A stretch of 64,000 bases of DNA from Aristolochia californica. Taxonomy: Eukaryota; Streptophyta; Magnoliopsida; Piperales; Aristolochiaceae. Numbering within the stretch: position 1 is the stretch's first letter; each line of letters begins with the position of its first letter. A program made the translations under genes and the position numbers. The notes beneath the pieces were generated by a model. That model made no database searches, had not been told where the DNA came from, and saw nothing but the letters and a program-made list of their open reading frames with translations. Shown piece by piece: positions 53,130-64,000 of this stretch. The stretch covers positions 31,617,708-31,681,707 of the forward strand of contig JARWKL010000009.1 in NCBI GenBank assembly GCA_029961685.1. The letters are read 5' to 3'.

Positions 53130-56100
53130 TTACAAATCCATCCCGCTCAAGCGTTGTTCCAATAAGTCATTTTCCTTTCTGAGAGTCTCGAGATCTGATT
53201 GGAGCTTTTCGAGTTCAAAACTTTGTGATGCCATGGCTGAGTGCTTGGCCTCCAGCTCTGCCGCTTCTCTTCTAGCTCGGTCAGTTGCTAATATTTTATC
53301 TGAGATCTGTTCAAAGCTCCGATGGATGTTTACTAGAAGTTTATAGGCCTGCCGCCTCACAGGATCATTTTTTGCATCCCTAAGTATGAACCCGATTTTC
53401 TCTTTTAGCGTTTAGAAGACTATCAACTAGATTAGAAACAAATCACTGAATTGAGATAATTTTTCGTCAACATCCAGAAAACTTGTAACCCTCTAGATAG
53501 TAATTGACATACTTGTAAACATCTTGACAGTAATTGACAAAGTATGCAAGCACTAAAAGTTCTTCCAGTGGTGAATCTAGTGGTTTCTATTGTAGCACAA
53601 GAATTATTGCAAGCCCTAAAAGTTCTTTCAGTGATGAATCTAGTGGTTTCTATGGTAGAACCAAGCAGATGTAAAATTACATGGAAGCATTAATATGATA
53701 CAAGTCAAGAAGAAATTAAGTGGCTAATTTTCCATGAGTTACGCAAATAGAACAAAAGAGATATTTGTAGATTTTTTTTATGCTGTTGATTTCCTCACCT
53801 GACCACGGCTTCATTAACTACAGTATATATACGGTGAAGGCGATCATGGATAGAGTTACTCTCTATCTGTAGCTCTCGAGTATCTTGCAGAATACGCTCA
53901 ATGTCTGCATCCTGTTTCCGGCTATTTTTGGTGATCTCAGTTATTCTGTTTATATAAGATTTTCTGGATGGAACTTTTGCCTGGTTCTGAAGCTCAACCA
54001 TAAGTCTTGAGTGTTCCTCCTCTCTGTGACCAATCAAAACGTAAATCACTTAGAAACAATTGACAGTGGAAACTTGAGACTTCAACTGGAAGCAAAATCA
54101 TAATATGTAAAACAAAAAAAAAAATTCTTCAAAAAATAAAAGAGTTAATCGTTTCTCCAGTCTTCAGTAATAATAAGAGGTGTCTCTTAGATCTTTATCT
54201 GCCAAAATTAAGACAAGCACTTCAATTTATTCCAATTGTCTCACCCTTTCCTTCTCAACTGCACTAAAAAGGCAACTGTTTTGCCTACAAATGCTACAAA
54301 TAGCATTTTAATGATAAATGGATGATTATTGTAATTCCTCGATGTTCTATTAAATAAGCTGTTTAAAGGGTAAGAGAAATAACACCAAATGGAACATAGC
54401 TTAGACCAAACTAAAATTTAAGGAATGTGCTTTTCACAATGAGTTCCACAACTGAACTTCAATGGATCCTCCATTGGTGATCCAGGGCCTTCAGGTTCAG
54501 GGGATTGCATCAGAAATCATGATGAGGGTTTCTTGCTATTTTATTTTTGGTCAGCAGGACTTGGCAACTTCTCTCAAGCTGAAGTCCATGGCCTCCTCTT
54601 TGGTCTAAAGATTATTTGCACAGAAATTCAACTCCACAGTTATTATCAAAGGCGACTCAGCCAATGTGATAGATTAGGCTTAAAGAGTGTATCAGCGCCT
54701 TGGAGATTTGCTCCTCACTTTGATGAAATCAATGACCTTGTGGAAAACAGAAATCAAATAGACGCATTTACCTCGTGAAGCAAACTCAACCTCAGACCCA
54801 TTGGCAAAAAAAAAAAAAAGGTCCCCCAAAGAAAACTAGCTTAGGGGAGACACTTCCATTATAACCTAGGTGTCTTCCCCATTGTAACTTTATTATTGTA
54901 TCACTACTTGCTATCAATAAAAGAAACTACCATTTTTCAAAACAGACAAGTTCCACCACTTATTTGTAGTCTACAGAATAACTGCAACTGCCAGTGCATG
55001 TTATGACCTTGTACAGCAATGTGAACTAATAATCCAGATATAATTTGATAGATAGTAAAAGATCAGCAGCAGAGTTCTCACAAACTAAAAGTAGAAAAAG
55101 ACAAGAATGGAAGAATTAAACTCTTCCACAATTGAAAAAATACCTTCTTGAAATTTCAGATAAAATAGCTTCCGTTTCCATCTTAACTTTTTGTAGTTGG
55201 AGTTCTTGCTGTTCTTCAAAGACATGATGATGCAGAGACTGCTCAAGCATGCAGCTTTTGGCATCCATAGATTGTTCAAGAATGCCTCTGTCATATGAAA
55301 AACTACAATTCATTTATCAAAGATGCACGGACTTCCAAAGAATCAAACCAATTATGTTGTGTAACAAACACCCTTTCTTAAAAAAGGAAGCCTAATCAAC
55401 AACAGAAAAGCACAAATTTCTATCAATTTGTAGGCAGTTCACATTCAAGTTGGATATTCTGAGGCGAACATGGGATACTACTCAAGAAGTCCATTCAGCT
55501 GTTACATATGATCCACACCAGTAAGATACTAAGCAACCTCTAACATAAATGAGGTGGAAAGGATGGAATCCTGATGTGGCACCTTCTCGTCAGCATGTAG
55601 ATTCTAACTGCAGGTTCTCAAGATACATTGAGTATTTGCTCTCTTTTGAGTTCTACCTCTTGTAATCCTATTAAATAAAATTAATTTGGATCTTCATATT
55701 CAAAACCGGTCATGTTATAGATGTTTCCAGGAATAACAAGGGTATAGCTAAGTTGAATACTTTCAGAGAAACAAGTGTGTGATCCCATTTTACACTAAAC
55801 ACTTTCAATGGAGACAAACAAAAGAAAGACCATTGATGACTGTTACCGTTTTGGCTCTAGTTCTGCAATATCACACCCCATTTTTTCTACTCTCTTAATA
55901 AGCTCTTCAATGTAGCTCCCAGAATGTTGGTCATCAGGTGTCATTTCCACAAGTTTCTTGAAGTAGACAGTGTCATCGTCTAGATTCTGAACTAATGAAG
56001 TCTTTGAACCAACTTCTAGCTCCAGCTTCTTTTCTTGCTTCTGCAACTTTACCACTTTCAGTTGTACCTGTCATAGATCAATTAAATTTTCTCTCATCAT

Positions 56101-56740
56101 GTCAAGGAACATCATATACAACAGAAGATAAAGATATTAATTGTTCTACCATCACAACAAAACCAATTACTTTACTTCTTTGAATCCAGGAGAGAATAAC
56201 TGAAAATGATACCAAGTGCTGCAGTTTCAGGATTTTGGGCAGTTGGCCAATTTGGCGAGCCAGTCTCATAATCCATCTACTGGAGCAGTGTAAAAATCTC
56301 ATTTGTTTAATAGATGAAAAATTTCTCATGAACAAGCCACGTAAAATTCAAAGTATTATATAGCAAAAAATGCAGTAACTACTACTACTTTCAGTCTATA
56401 CCATAAAAAGAAAGTTACCTCAGATGATTCTTCCAGAAGTGAAGTCAACTTTTGTTCAAGTTCTGTGACAGATTTGTCGGTTCTGTCAGTAACATATTCA
56501 GTGCTGGTAGAAGTCTCATTTCTAGGATCTTCAGATAATTTCACACCCTCCATATCAAGCAACTCCTTCTCTCTGAATCCCAGAGCATCTGGCCTACCAC
56601 TGTCCACTTTATTTCCCTCAACAAGAATGTTTTCCTCCTTTCTAACACCTGCATTGCTTGATTTTATCGTTTTGGATAGCTTTTCCACCAAAAATCTCAC
56701 CACATTATATGTGTCCTTATCAGAAGGGTACAGGAACTGC
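53130..56740 (-). CDS. CCDC22: CCDC22 homologue (coiled-coil protein), C-terminal six exons; 5' end not found
   Basis: Exons in transcription order: 56740-56419, 56067-55847, 55287-55144, 54023-53799, 53379-53130, all with GT..AG junctions and consistent phases; the stop is at 53,130-53,132. That is five exons certain, and at least one more must precede, because the first visible exon starts in phase (one base of a codon) at QFLYPSDKDTYNVVRFLVEKLS, the end of the N-terminal CH-like domain. The rest is heptad-rich coiled coil, including SYINRITEITKNSRKQDADIE, LQDTRELQ, and RDAKNDPVRRQAYKLL, which align with animal CCDC22 (RILEIVGNIRKQ, DAVRKAYKYL). Animal CCDC22 is part of the CCC/Commander complex in endosomal recycling and also touches cullin regulation; a plant role is inferred. 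A LINE remnant lies in the 54,024-55,143 intron, and a copia element lies 5' of the first visible exon. Confidence 0.88.
54440..54960 (+). mobile_element. LINE RNase H remnant with 3' tail in CCDC22 intron
   Basis: One frame reads FNGSSIGDPGPSGSGDCIRN then FSQAEVHGLLFGLKII, the RNase H domain of plant LINEs (usual FDGSS...GNPGPAG...QAE). A frame change is needed to continue into GDSANVI, the next RNase H motif. The first catalytic Asp is Asn. It ends with an A-run at about 54,806-54,818 and an AATAAA-containing tail at about 54,918. Opposite orientation to the host gene. Confidence 0.75.
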
Positions 56741-58009
56741 CTGAATCAACATACTTCTGCTTGTAAAATGATTTTATAGCAAGTAATAAAAATAAGAAAT
56801 TAAACTACCATCAAAGAAGGAAGGAACTATGAAGATTTTAATACCAAACTCTGTCACTTGAAAAATCAAGAAAGTTGATGGTGGGTAAAGTCTCCAAAAC
56901 CTATAGCCCATGCATACTCCATGAGTCACTTTTGAAGTCTAGGCATGAAAGAGGAAAAGTGTCTGTGGGTGAAAGTTCCATCATTTGTTGTTCGTGCACC
57001 ATATCCCAGGTAAGTTGCTACTTAGGGCCAAGAATTTTAAAAAAATGGCCTCCTAACTTTGGATAGTCATTTTTGGGATGGATCCCTGTCCAACTACAAC
57101 ATAGTGTTAGAGAAATTTTAACCAGAACCAATTTCTTTTCTGCGGCTCATACAAGCTTTCAAGTTACACACTATTTGTTTTAAGTTAGAAACAAGGAGTG
57201 CTAATGATAAAAAGTTCCACAATTCCATGGCCACGAGAGTGACTTAGGCCGGTTGTTTGGTGTGAGATTTGTTAGTGGGTCAATCGTGCAGAAAAGGAGT
57301 GTAAATCATTTGACTTTAGATGGTTCATTGAGTTTGGAGAAGGCATCTTAAGTTACTAACTATTGGTAATCATTTAGGATGGACGTAGCCCATCAATGCA
57401 TGGTATCAAAGAAAATCTGAGCCCTGATCTGTTTTTGTTACTTAATATGTCCCTATGTTCACCAAGCCAGATGTCTAGTAAATATGAGAAGCAGATTTCC
57501 CTTACTGACAATTTTATTGCTCTAACATGTACTCGAGAACTCATGCTATTTGCAAAGGTATAAGATATTAGTTTATAAATGGTCTTACATCATTTATGGG
57601 CTTGAAGGATCCTGGAATAATAGTTGGAAATAGCCCCCTTACTTCTGCTAGTTATTTTATGGTAGAACTAGTCCAATTTCTAAGAAAAGCAATATTCAAT
57701 ATTTATTTTCATAGCCAACCTAAAACTCATTAGAAACTCAAAACAGCACTGAGGACAAGGAAATGTGATGCAGCAGTGGACACAGACACCAGGCCTAAAG
57801 TTTACCTAGACGATCTCAGGAAGAAGAGATGGCAGAGGAAGTGGATAAAGGCAACTCATGTAAGGCAACAAGACAAAAAAGTTGCAGGAGAAGAGGTTTG
57901 AGAAGAAAAATGTTCATATAGATAGGAATGACTTGTGAGACAGATAGAAGCAAGTTCACATTGAATTGATGACTTGTTGCTTTAAACTGGTAGATGTTAG
58001 TCAACATCT
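56741..58009. other. Unannotated region between first visible CCDC22 exon and copia element
   Basis: Probably CCDC22 intron on the minus strand. No exon with CCDC22 N-terminal homology was recognised. AT-rich and without clear repeats. Confidence 0.45.
58005..58009. repeat. Target-site duplication (left), CATCT
   Basis: Five bases directly before the 5' LTR, repeated exactly after the 3' LTR at 63,407-63,411. Confidence 0.95.
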
Positions 58010-58237
58010 TGTTGAAATGTATAGCTGTATAGCGTGATCGGAGGAAACTGTATAGCGTGATTGTTTCCTCCAATCCCGTGATTATATTCTTGATTCTATT
58101 CCTTGATTTTAGGATCTAAATTGATCCTAAAATCAACTTGTAATGTATTATAAATACCTCCTAAACGGAGAAGAATAAATCATCGGAAAACCATTCGTTC
58201 AACCTCTGTGATTTTATTTTCGGTTCTCTGTTTGACA
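58010..58237 (+). repeat. 5' LTR of copia element
   Basis: 228 bp, TGTTGAAATG...GTTTGACA. Contains TATAAATA at 58,149-58,156 and AATAAA near 58,170. Differs from the 3' LTR at five positions. Confidence 0.97.
58103..58136. repeat. Perfect palindromic hairpin in LTR
   Basis: Arms TTGATTTTAGGATC and GATCCTAAAATCAA (14 bp each) flank a 6-base loop. An identical copy sits in the 3' LTR at 63,272-63,305. A second shorter hairpin (GGAGGAAAC / GTTTCCTCC, 58,040-58,071) lies upstream. Confidence 0.9.
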
Positions 58238-58252
58238 TGGTATCAGAGCAGG
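58238..58252 (+). other. Primer binding site, initiator Met tRNA type
   Basis: TGGTATCAGAGCAGG lies immediately after the 5' LTR; TGGTATCAGAGC is the usual copia complement to the initiator Met tRNA 3' end. Confidence 0.95.
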
Positions 58253-58881
58253 AGATTTTTCCTCTCTTTTCCGTCGCAGAAAGTCGGAGCTAAGTGCTCC
58301 TGTAATCGCCGAAGGAGGAAGCCGGAGGAAGAAAAAATCCGTCGGAGTTGCAGAACTCTGTTTTTTTCTGCAACTCCATATTCCGGCTGTCCCGACGCCG
58401 ACGACGGCACCACCACACTGTTACGACTGAAGCCAACGCTCCGCTGCCGTTGCCGAAGACGAAGGTTGCCGTTGCCGACGACGAAGACAGCCGTTGCCGA
58501 AGACGAAGGCTGTCGTTGCTGAAGACGAAACGTTTTACGTAGTGGGAATCACGTCGCCGACGAGTTCCGACGATCGCCGACGAGCGCCGACGACGGCATC
58601 ACCACCCTTTTCCGAATCGAAGCTGACGCCTCCGCTGCCGTTGCCGAAGACGACGGTATTTTTTTTAAAACTTAGGTACTTTTGATTTATTTTTCCTGTC
58701 GACCCAGACTGGCGGGTCGACCGAATCAGACCGAACCGGTCTAAAATCGAACCGGATCGGACCAGCACTGGAGCGGACCAGAATTGAATCCGCCCAGATA
58801 GTACCGAACCGGACCAGATCGAACCGGACCGGACTGAACCGAACCGGACCGGATTAAAAAAAAAAAAAAAAAATCAGATCG
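58253..58881 (+). repeat. Copia leader region with tandem repeats
   Basis: The sequence is built of degenerate tandem units: first CCGTTGCCGAAGACGAAGG-like (about 58,445-58,660), then GAACCGGACC-like (about 58,725-58,855), ending in a long A-run before the gag ATG at 58,882. No coding function was recognised. Confidence 0.8.
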
Positions 58882-61800
58882 ATGGCCACCCCTACAGGCG
58901 CATCTACCGACCTTATCCCATCACCACAGATTATAGTCCACCAAGATAATTCTGCGTTTCCAACTGGAATTATCCTCGATGAGACCAATTATTCATTATG
59001 GTCCCAACTCATGGAGATGCGAATTGGTGCACGCAACAAAGCTGGATACCTCACCAGCGAAACAAAAAAACCAGCATCTGGTGATGCTAATCTTGGAGCA
59101 TGGATTACTGAAAATCAAAGAGTTAAAAGTTGGCTTATTGACTCCATGAGTCCATTACTCATGCAGCGATTTATTCGCCTCTCCACTGCCAAGGAGATAT
59201 GGGAAGCAGTATCAAAAACATTCTATGATGGGTCCGATGAAACTTGTATATTTGAGCTGAACCAGAGATCTTTTTCTACCAAACAAAATGGTAGACCGTT
59301 ATCCACATACTACAATGAACTGGTTGCTATTTTCCAAGAGATTGATCATAGAACTATATCTCAGGAAGGAACAGTCGAAGGGCTAATCCAGTTGCACTCT
59401 GCAATGTCTAGGCTTCGGGTTCATATTTTTCTCAGTGGGCTTGACTCCGAATTTGATCAAGTTCGTGGAGAAATTTTGCGAAAAGATCCCAAACTTGATT
59501 TGGAAAGTACATATGCCTATGTCAGACGCGAATATCAACAGAGACAGACAATGGGGAGCTATCGCCCAGTCTCCGAGAACTCGGCGATGTTAGTCAACCA
59601 AAGCCGACAAGGAACATCAAACAGTCGGAACCCTCAATCCTCTGGCAAAGGTAACAATCGTGTATATATTCACTGCGGAAAAAAAGGACATTCACAACAC
59701 CGGTGTTATGAGATTATTGGCTATCCGGAGTGGTGGGATTTCTCGAAAAATCCCCGTAACAAGACTGCTGGGAAAGCTATGGTGACATCCATGGAAGAGA
59801 ATCAGGAGCTACCTACTGCAAATGTTGCTCATCCAGGTATTCTCGATAATGCATTAGTATTTTCTGTACATTCTAAGAATAGACCTTGGATTATTGATAT
59901 AGGTGCATCCGATCACATGACAAGGGATCCCAGTCAGTTACAATCCATCCTACCTTCTCCACAATCTGTTATTTCAACAGCCAATGGTAGTACCTCTCCT
60001 ATTACTGGGGAAGGATTTGTTATCTTATCCAATAATCTGACATTAGATACTGTCCTTGTGGTTCCCTCTCTTGAATATAACCTTTTGTCTGTTAGCCAAA
60101 TTACTTCCACTCTTGCTTGTACTGTAACTTTTTGGCCCTCATTTTGTGTCTTTCAGGACATTCTAACCCGGAAGATTCTTGGTTATGGTGTTAGACGGGG
60201 CAAACTCTACTATTTAGAGTTGACAGAAAACGGGGGATCGAAAATCAGTCAGACAAATCACGCTAGCAGTGAAGATAATGCTCAAACAACTGTATGGTTA
60301 TGGCACCGACGATTAGGCCACCTTTCCTTTGGTTATCTTAAGAAATTGCGACCTCAACTTTTTTCAGGTTTGACTGATGTGCATTTTCATTGTGACACAT
60401 GTGAATTGGCTAAAAGCCACCGTATTGCTTATTTCCCGAGTTTGAATAAAAGTTTTGAACCTTTTGCGGTTATTCATTCTGATGTTTGGGGTCCAGCCAA
60501 GATTCCCTCTATTTCTAGAGCTCGTTACTTTGTGACATTTATTGATGAATGCACTAGGATGACTTGGGTATCTCTGCTTATCCACAAAAGTGATGTGAGT
60601 CTAGCATTTCAGAAATTTCATACCATGATACATACTCAATACCAAAAGCAGATTCGTGTTTTGCAATCTGACAATGGTACTGAGTTTGTTAATGCTTCTC
60701 TCGAAACTTTTCTGACCACTCATGGAATTCGTCACCAGACTTCTTGCACCTATACTCCCCAACAGAATGGATTGGCAGAAAGAAAGAATAGACAACTTTT
60801 GGAAGTAGTATGTGCCTCTCTCTTTGGCATGAACATGCCTCGATTTTATTGGGGTGAAGCTATCACATCTGCTGCCTACGTCATCAATCGAACACCTTCT
60901 AAAGTACTGGATTTTCAAACTCCTCTACATAAGCTGCAATCCCTGATTTCAATTCCCCATCTTCCAAATCTTGAACCCCGAATTTTTGGGTGTACCGCTT
61001 ATGTTCATATCCCAAAGATCTTGCGAAATAAACTTGATCCATGTGCCAAGCGATGTGTATTTGTTGGCTACTCTGATCTTCAAAAAGGATATTGGTGTTA
61101 TGATCCACACACCAACAAGCTCCATGTGACTTTAGATGTCTCATTCCATGAATCAGTCCCTTATTATTCAGGGGGAGTTTCTTGGACATCTCTTCAGGGG
61201 GAGAGTTCAAATGAAGAGAATGTTCCACATGTAGCTAACGGAGATGTTGAAAGAGGTGTCGAAGTTATTGAGTTAGAAGCGGTGAATGAATTTTTTAAGT
61301 GTCATGATATGCAACAAGACTGTGATTCAGTAATTTCACCTGAAGAACCCCCAGAGTTGCCCCCGTCTGCACCAACAACTGAAGAATCAACCCAGAATGT
61401 TCCTCCTCAGGTAAATACGAATCCTGTGTTTGATGAGTCTACTGAAACATGTCTTCCTACGGAAAACATAACCTCTAGATATCCACAAAGATTGAATAGG
61501 GGAGTTTCAAAAAAACAGTATGAACCTGATCTTGAAGCAAAGACCAAATACTCAATCAATAACTATGTGTCCTCCCATAGGTTGACTAAATCATATGCAT
61601 TTAATGTTGATCAATTATCCAGGGTTTCTATTCCTAGTAATGTGCAGGATGCATTAGCTGATCCAAAATGAAAAAAAGCGATGAACGAAGAGATGGAGGC
61701 TCTACAAAAAAATGCCACTTGGGAACTTGTTCCCCAACCTAAAGGAGTAAAAACAATTGGATGTCGATGGGTGTTCACATTGAAACTCAAACCGGATGGA

Positions 61801-63171
61801 AGCATTGACAGATATAAAGTTCGGCTAGTTGCAAAAGGATATACGCAAAGGTATGGAATAGACTATCAGGATATTTTTGCACCAGTAGCTAAGATCAATA
61901 CAATTCATATTCTTATATCTATAGCAGCAAATCGAGACTGGCCTCTGCAACAATTTGACGTTAAAAATGTCTTCCTCAATGGAGACTTAGAGGAAGAAGT
62001 CTACATGGAACTACCACCAGGTGTAAAAAGTGGTTCTTTGTCTCAAGGTAAAGTTTGTAAATTGCAGAAGTCATTGTATGGGCTGAAACAGTCACCTAGA
62101 GCATGGTTTGGAAGATTCTCGACTACAATGACGGAGTTTGGTTATAAACAAAGTAACTCAGATCATACTTTGTTTATAAAACACAAAGAAGGAAAGGTAA
62201 CAGCATTAATTGTATATGTTGATGATATGGTCGTGACAGGAGATGACCCAGGTGAAATGCAAGCTTTACAGGAGTATTTAGCTACTAAATTTGAAATGAA
62301 GGATCTCGGACAACTTAAATATTTTTTGGGGATTGAAGTTGCAAGATCGAAACATGGAGTCTTCCTTTCACAGCGAAAATATGTGTTGGATCCTCTAGCT
62401 GAAACCGGAATGCTTGACTGTAAACCAATAGAAACGCCGATGGAAATGCATCATAAACTCGGAATTCTTCCAGATCAAATTCCAGCAGACAAAGGGCGTT
62501 ATCAGCGATTAGTTGGAAGATTAATCTACCTATCCCACACAAGGCCCGATGTAGCATATGCAGTAAGCGTTGTGAGCCAATTCATGCATGCACCAAGTGA
62601 AGAACATATGGAAGCAGTATATCGGATCTTGAGATACTTAAAGAGTGCTCCAGGAAAAGGTTTGTTATTCTCAAAAAATGGTATCTCTAGTATTGAAGGG
62701 TATACAGACTCTGATTGGGCAGGTGATCAGACAACCAGAAGATCCACGTCGGGTTACTTTACTTTTGTGGAAGGGAATCTTGTCACTTGGAGAAGCAAAA
62801 AACAGAAGGTAGTATCAAGATCAAGTGCTGAAGCTGAATTTCGAGGTATGGCTCATGGTGTATGCGAGTTGTTATGGATACGGAATATACTGAGAGACCT
62901 AGGGATTGAATACGACAACCCTATGAGTCTTCACTGTGATAACAAGGCAGCTATCGCAATTGCACAAAATCCAGTTCAACATGATCGCACTAAACATGTT
63001 GAAGTTGATCGTCATTTTATCAAAGAGAACCTCGATGCAAAGATTATACAATTCCCCTTTATTCAATCTGCGAGTCAAATGGCGGATATGCTCACGAAGG
63101 CAGTATCAGGGAAAGCATTTCATGGTATAATTGACAAGTTGGGTTTGACTGATATCTATGCACCAACTTGA
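58882..63171 (+). pseudogene. Copia gag-pol polyprotein (gag, protease, integrase, RT, RNase H), one internal stop
   Basis: Two open parts in the same frame: 58,882-61,671 and 61,681-63,171, separated only by TGA at 61,669-61,671 where the family has a Trp codon (ADPx-KKAMNEEMEAL). Seen in order: gag (DETNYSLWSQLMEM); zinc knuckle HCGKKGHSQHRC, whose first Cys is Tyr; protease with DIGASDH, where the family has DSG; integrase HHCC (HRRLGH, CDTC) and DDE residues intact (HSDVWG, QSDNGTEF, GLAERKN); reverse transcriptase with YVDD; RNase H with GYTDSDWAG, SSAEAE and HCDNKAA. The start is the first ATG after the A-run and begins a typical copia gag. The element is structurally recent but probably unable to move by itself because of these three changes. 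Confidence 0.93.
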
Positions 63172-63178
63172 GGGGGAG
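63168..63178 (+). other. Polypurine tract of copia element
   Basis: GAGGGGGAG directly precedes the TG of the 3' LTR, the expected plus-strand priming site. It also overlaps the end of the coding frame. Confidence 0.9.
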
Positions 63179-63406
63179 TGTTGAAATGTATAGCTTTATA
63201 GCGTGATCGGAGGAAACTGTATAGCGTGATTATTTCCTCCGATCCCGTGATTATATTCTTGATTCTATTCCTTGATTTTAGGATCTAAATTGATCCTAAA
63301 ATCAACTTGTAATATATTATAAATACCTCCTAAACGGAGAAGAATAAATCATCGGAAAACCATTCGTTCAACCTCTGTGATTTTATTTTCGGTTCTCTGT
63401 TTCACA
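63179..63406 (+). repeat. 3' LTR of copia element
   Basis: 228 bp, TGTTGAAATG...GTTTCACA, same length as the 5' LTR. Followed exactly by CATCT, the target duplication. Confidence 0.97.
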
Positions 63407-63411
63407 CATCT
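63407..63411. repeat. Target-site duplication (right), CATCT
   Basis: Matches the five bases before the 5' LTR. Confidence 0.95.
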
Positions 63412-64000
63412 CATAGAAAAGTTTTTAGGCAATCTGGAGTAACAAGCCTCATAGTTTTGTATTGCACAAGAAAATGCATCCTTTGGAGATAAAGACTTGG
63501 ATCAGGAGCATTTTGTCATTGTGGATGATGGTTTGTACTTGACTCTCAATGTTCATAATGTAGACATTGTTATTCAGTGCAGTCAAACACTAAAGTTGTG
63601 TTGAAATTTGTAGTGCCTTTGATACTTTTGGTCTGGAGGGACATCTAGAATTCCAAGAGATATAAGATGAAGGGATTAAAAACTTTTAGCGGTTCTACTT
63701 TGTGAATTCATAAGAAATTGTTGTCTTCCTGCTCTTCAATGACAAAATTATTTTAAGTGGATAGCATTCATTAAGAAATTACAAATCCTAATTCCTATTA
63801 GCATTGGTGGCTCTGTGGTACAAGTGTAGACAAAGTTATAATTCCACGCTCACATCGTAGATCAACTCGGACTAAATAAAAGACATCATAAAATGAGGTC
63901 AACAAAATGGATGAAGCAATTATCTTTGGATCACTAATGCGCAACACAGGAGCTTTGCGCACTGAATTTAGACCCCTATGTCAATTCACTTTTAGAGGTT
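63412..64000. other. Unannotated DNA to window end
   Basis: AT-rich, no recognisable exon on either strand. It continues the sequence interrupted by the copia element and may be CCDC22 intron or upstream DNA. Confidence 0.45.

Larger units (their letters stand above)
58010..63406 (+). mobile_element. Full-length Ty1/copia LTR retrotransposon
   Basis: 5,397 bp with 228-bp LTRs at both ends, an exact 5-bp target duplication, a primer binding site directly after the 5' LTR, and a purine tract directly before the 3' LTR. Gene order gag-protease-integrase-RT-RNase H marks it as copia. The LTRs differ at 5 of 228 positions (about 2%). The coding frame runs 58,882-63,171 and is interrupted once by a stop. 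Confidence 0.97.

Noticed and set aside
57400..57422. TGGTATCAAAGAAA-like primer binding site
   Set aside because: No LTR precedes it and no coding region follows, so it is not a second LTR element.
58208..58685. Open frames in the copia leader
   Set aside because: They come from the tandem repeats; they overlap in several frames and lack conserved motifs.

Overview
The window is plant nuclear DNA, most likely from a eudicot-type angiosperm. It has long intron-rich genes with GT..AG introns, plant-specific families (BIG/UBR4-type protein, Dof factor, OPT transporter, SUVH methyltransferase, GBF-interacting protein, PADRE/DUF4228 protein), AT-rich intergenic DNA and plant-type transposons. 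The species cannot be named from the sequence alone.

Layout. 1-15,584 (+) holds the 3' four-fifths of the giant BIG gene (11 visible exons, about 4,190 residues, UBR box, ZZ finger and C-terminal zinc module). 16,861-17,703 (-) is a Dof factor of the DOF5.4/OBP4 type. 17,704-21,614 is intergenic. 21,615-25,242 (+) is a seven-exon oligopeptide transporter of 754 aa.

25,317-38,660 is the most unusual part: a large, eroded inverted duplication. Its centre is a head-to-head pair of KRYPTONITE/SUVH4-like genes. The left copy (-, 28,614-30,807) is open; the right copy (+, 31,061-32,884) is a truncated pseudogene; the non-repeated loop is about 290 bp. Further out, both arms carry pieces of a glycine-rich hnRNP-type RRM gene, broken in both arms. 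Each arm was also hit by a DNA transposon of about 1.5 kb with a 3-bp target duplication (25,731-27,207 and 33,156-34,679).

39,906-49,057 (+) is a ten-exon GBF-interacting protein 1-like gene with a LINE remnant in an intron. 50,965-51,444 (+) is a small PADRE/DUF4228 protein. 53,130-56,740 (-) carries the C-terminal six exons of a CCDC22 homologue with a second LINE remnant in an intron. 58,010-63,406 is a full-length Ty1/copia retrotransposon with identical-length 228-bp LTRs and a perfect 5-bp target duplication; it lies just 5' of the visible CCDC22 exons, probably in an intron of that gene.

The genes do not form a pathway. Two themes recur. BIG is a UBR-box protein and CCDC22 a trafficking/ubiquitin-related complex component. 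The SUVH pair is a self-complementary copy of a gene for the very H3K9-methylation system that silences repeats, so the inverted duplication could itself be a small-RNA source. That last point is inference and needs small-RNA and methylation data.
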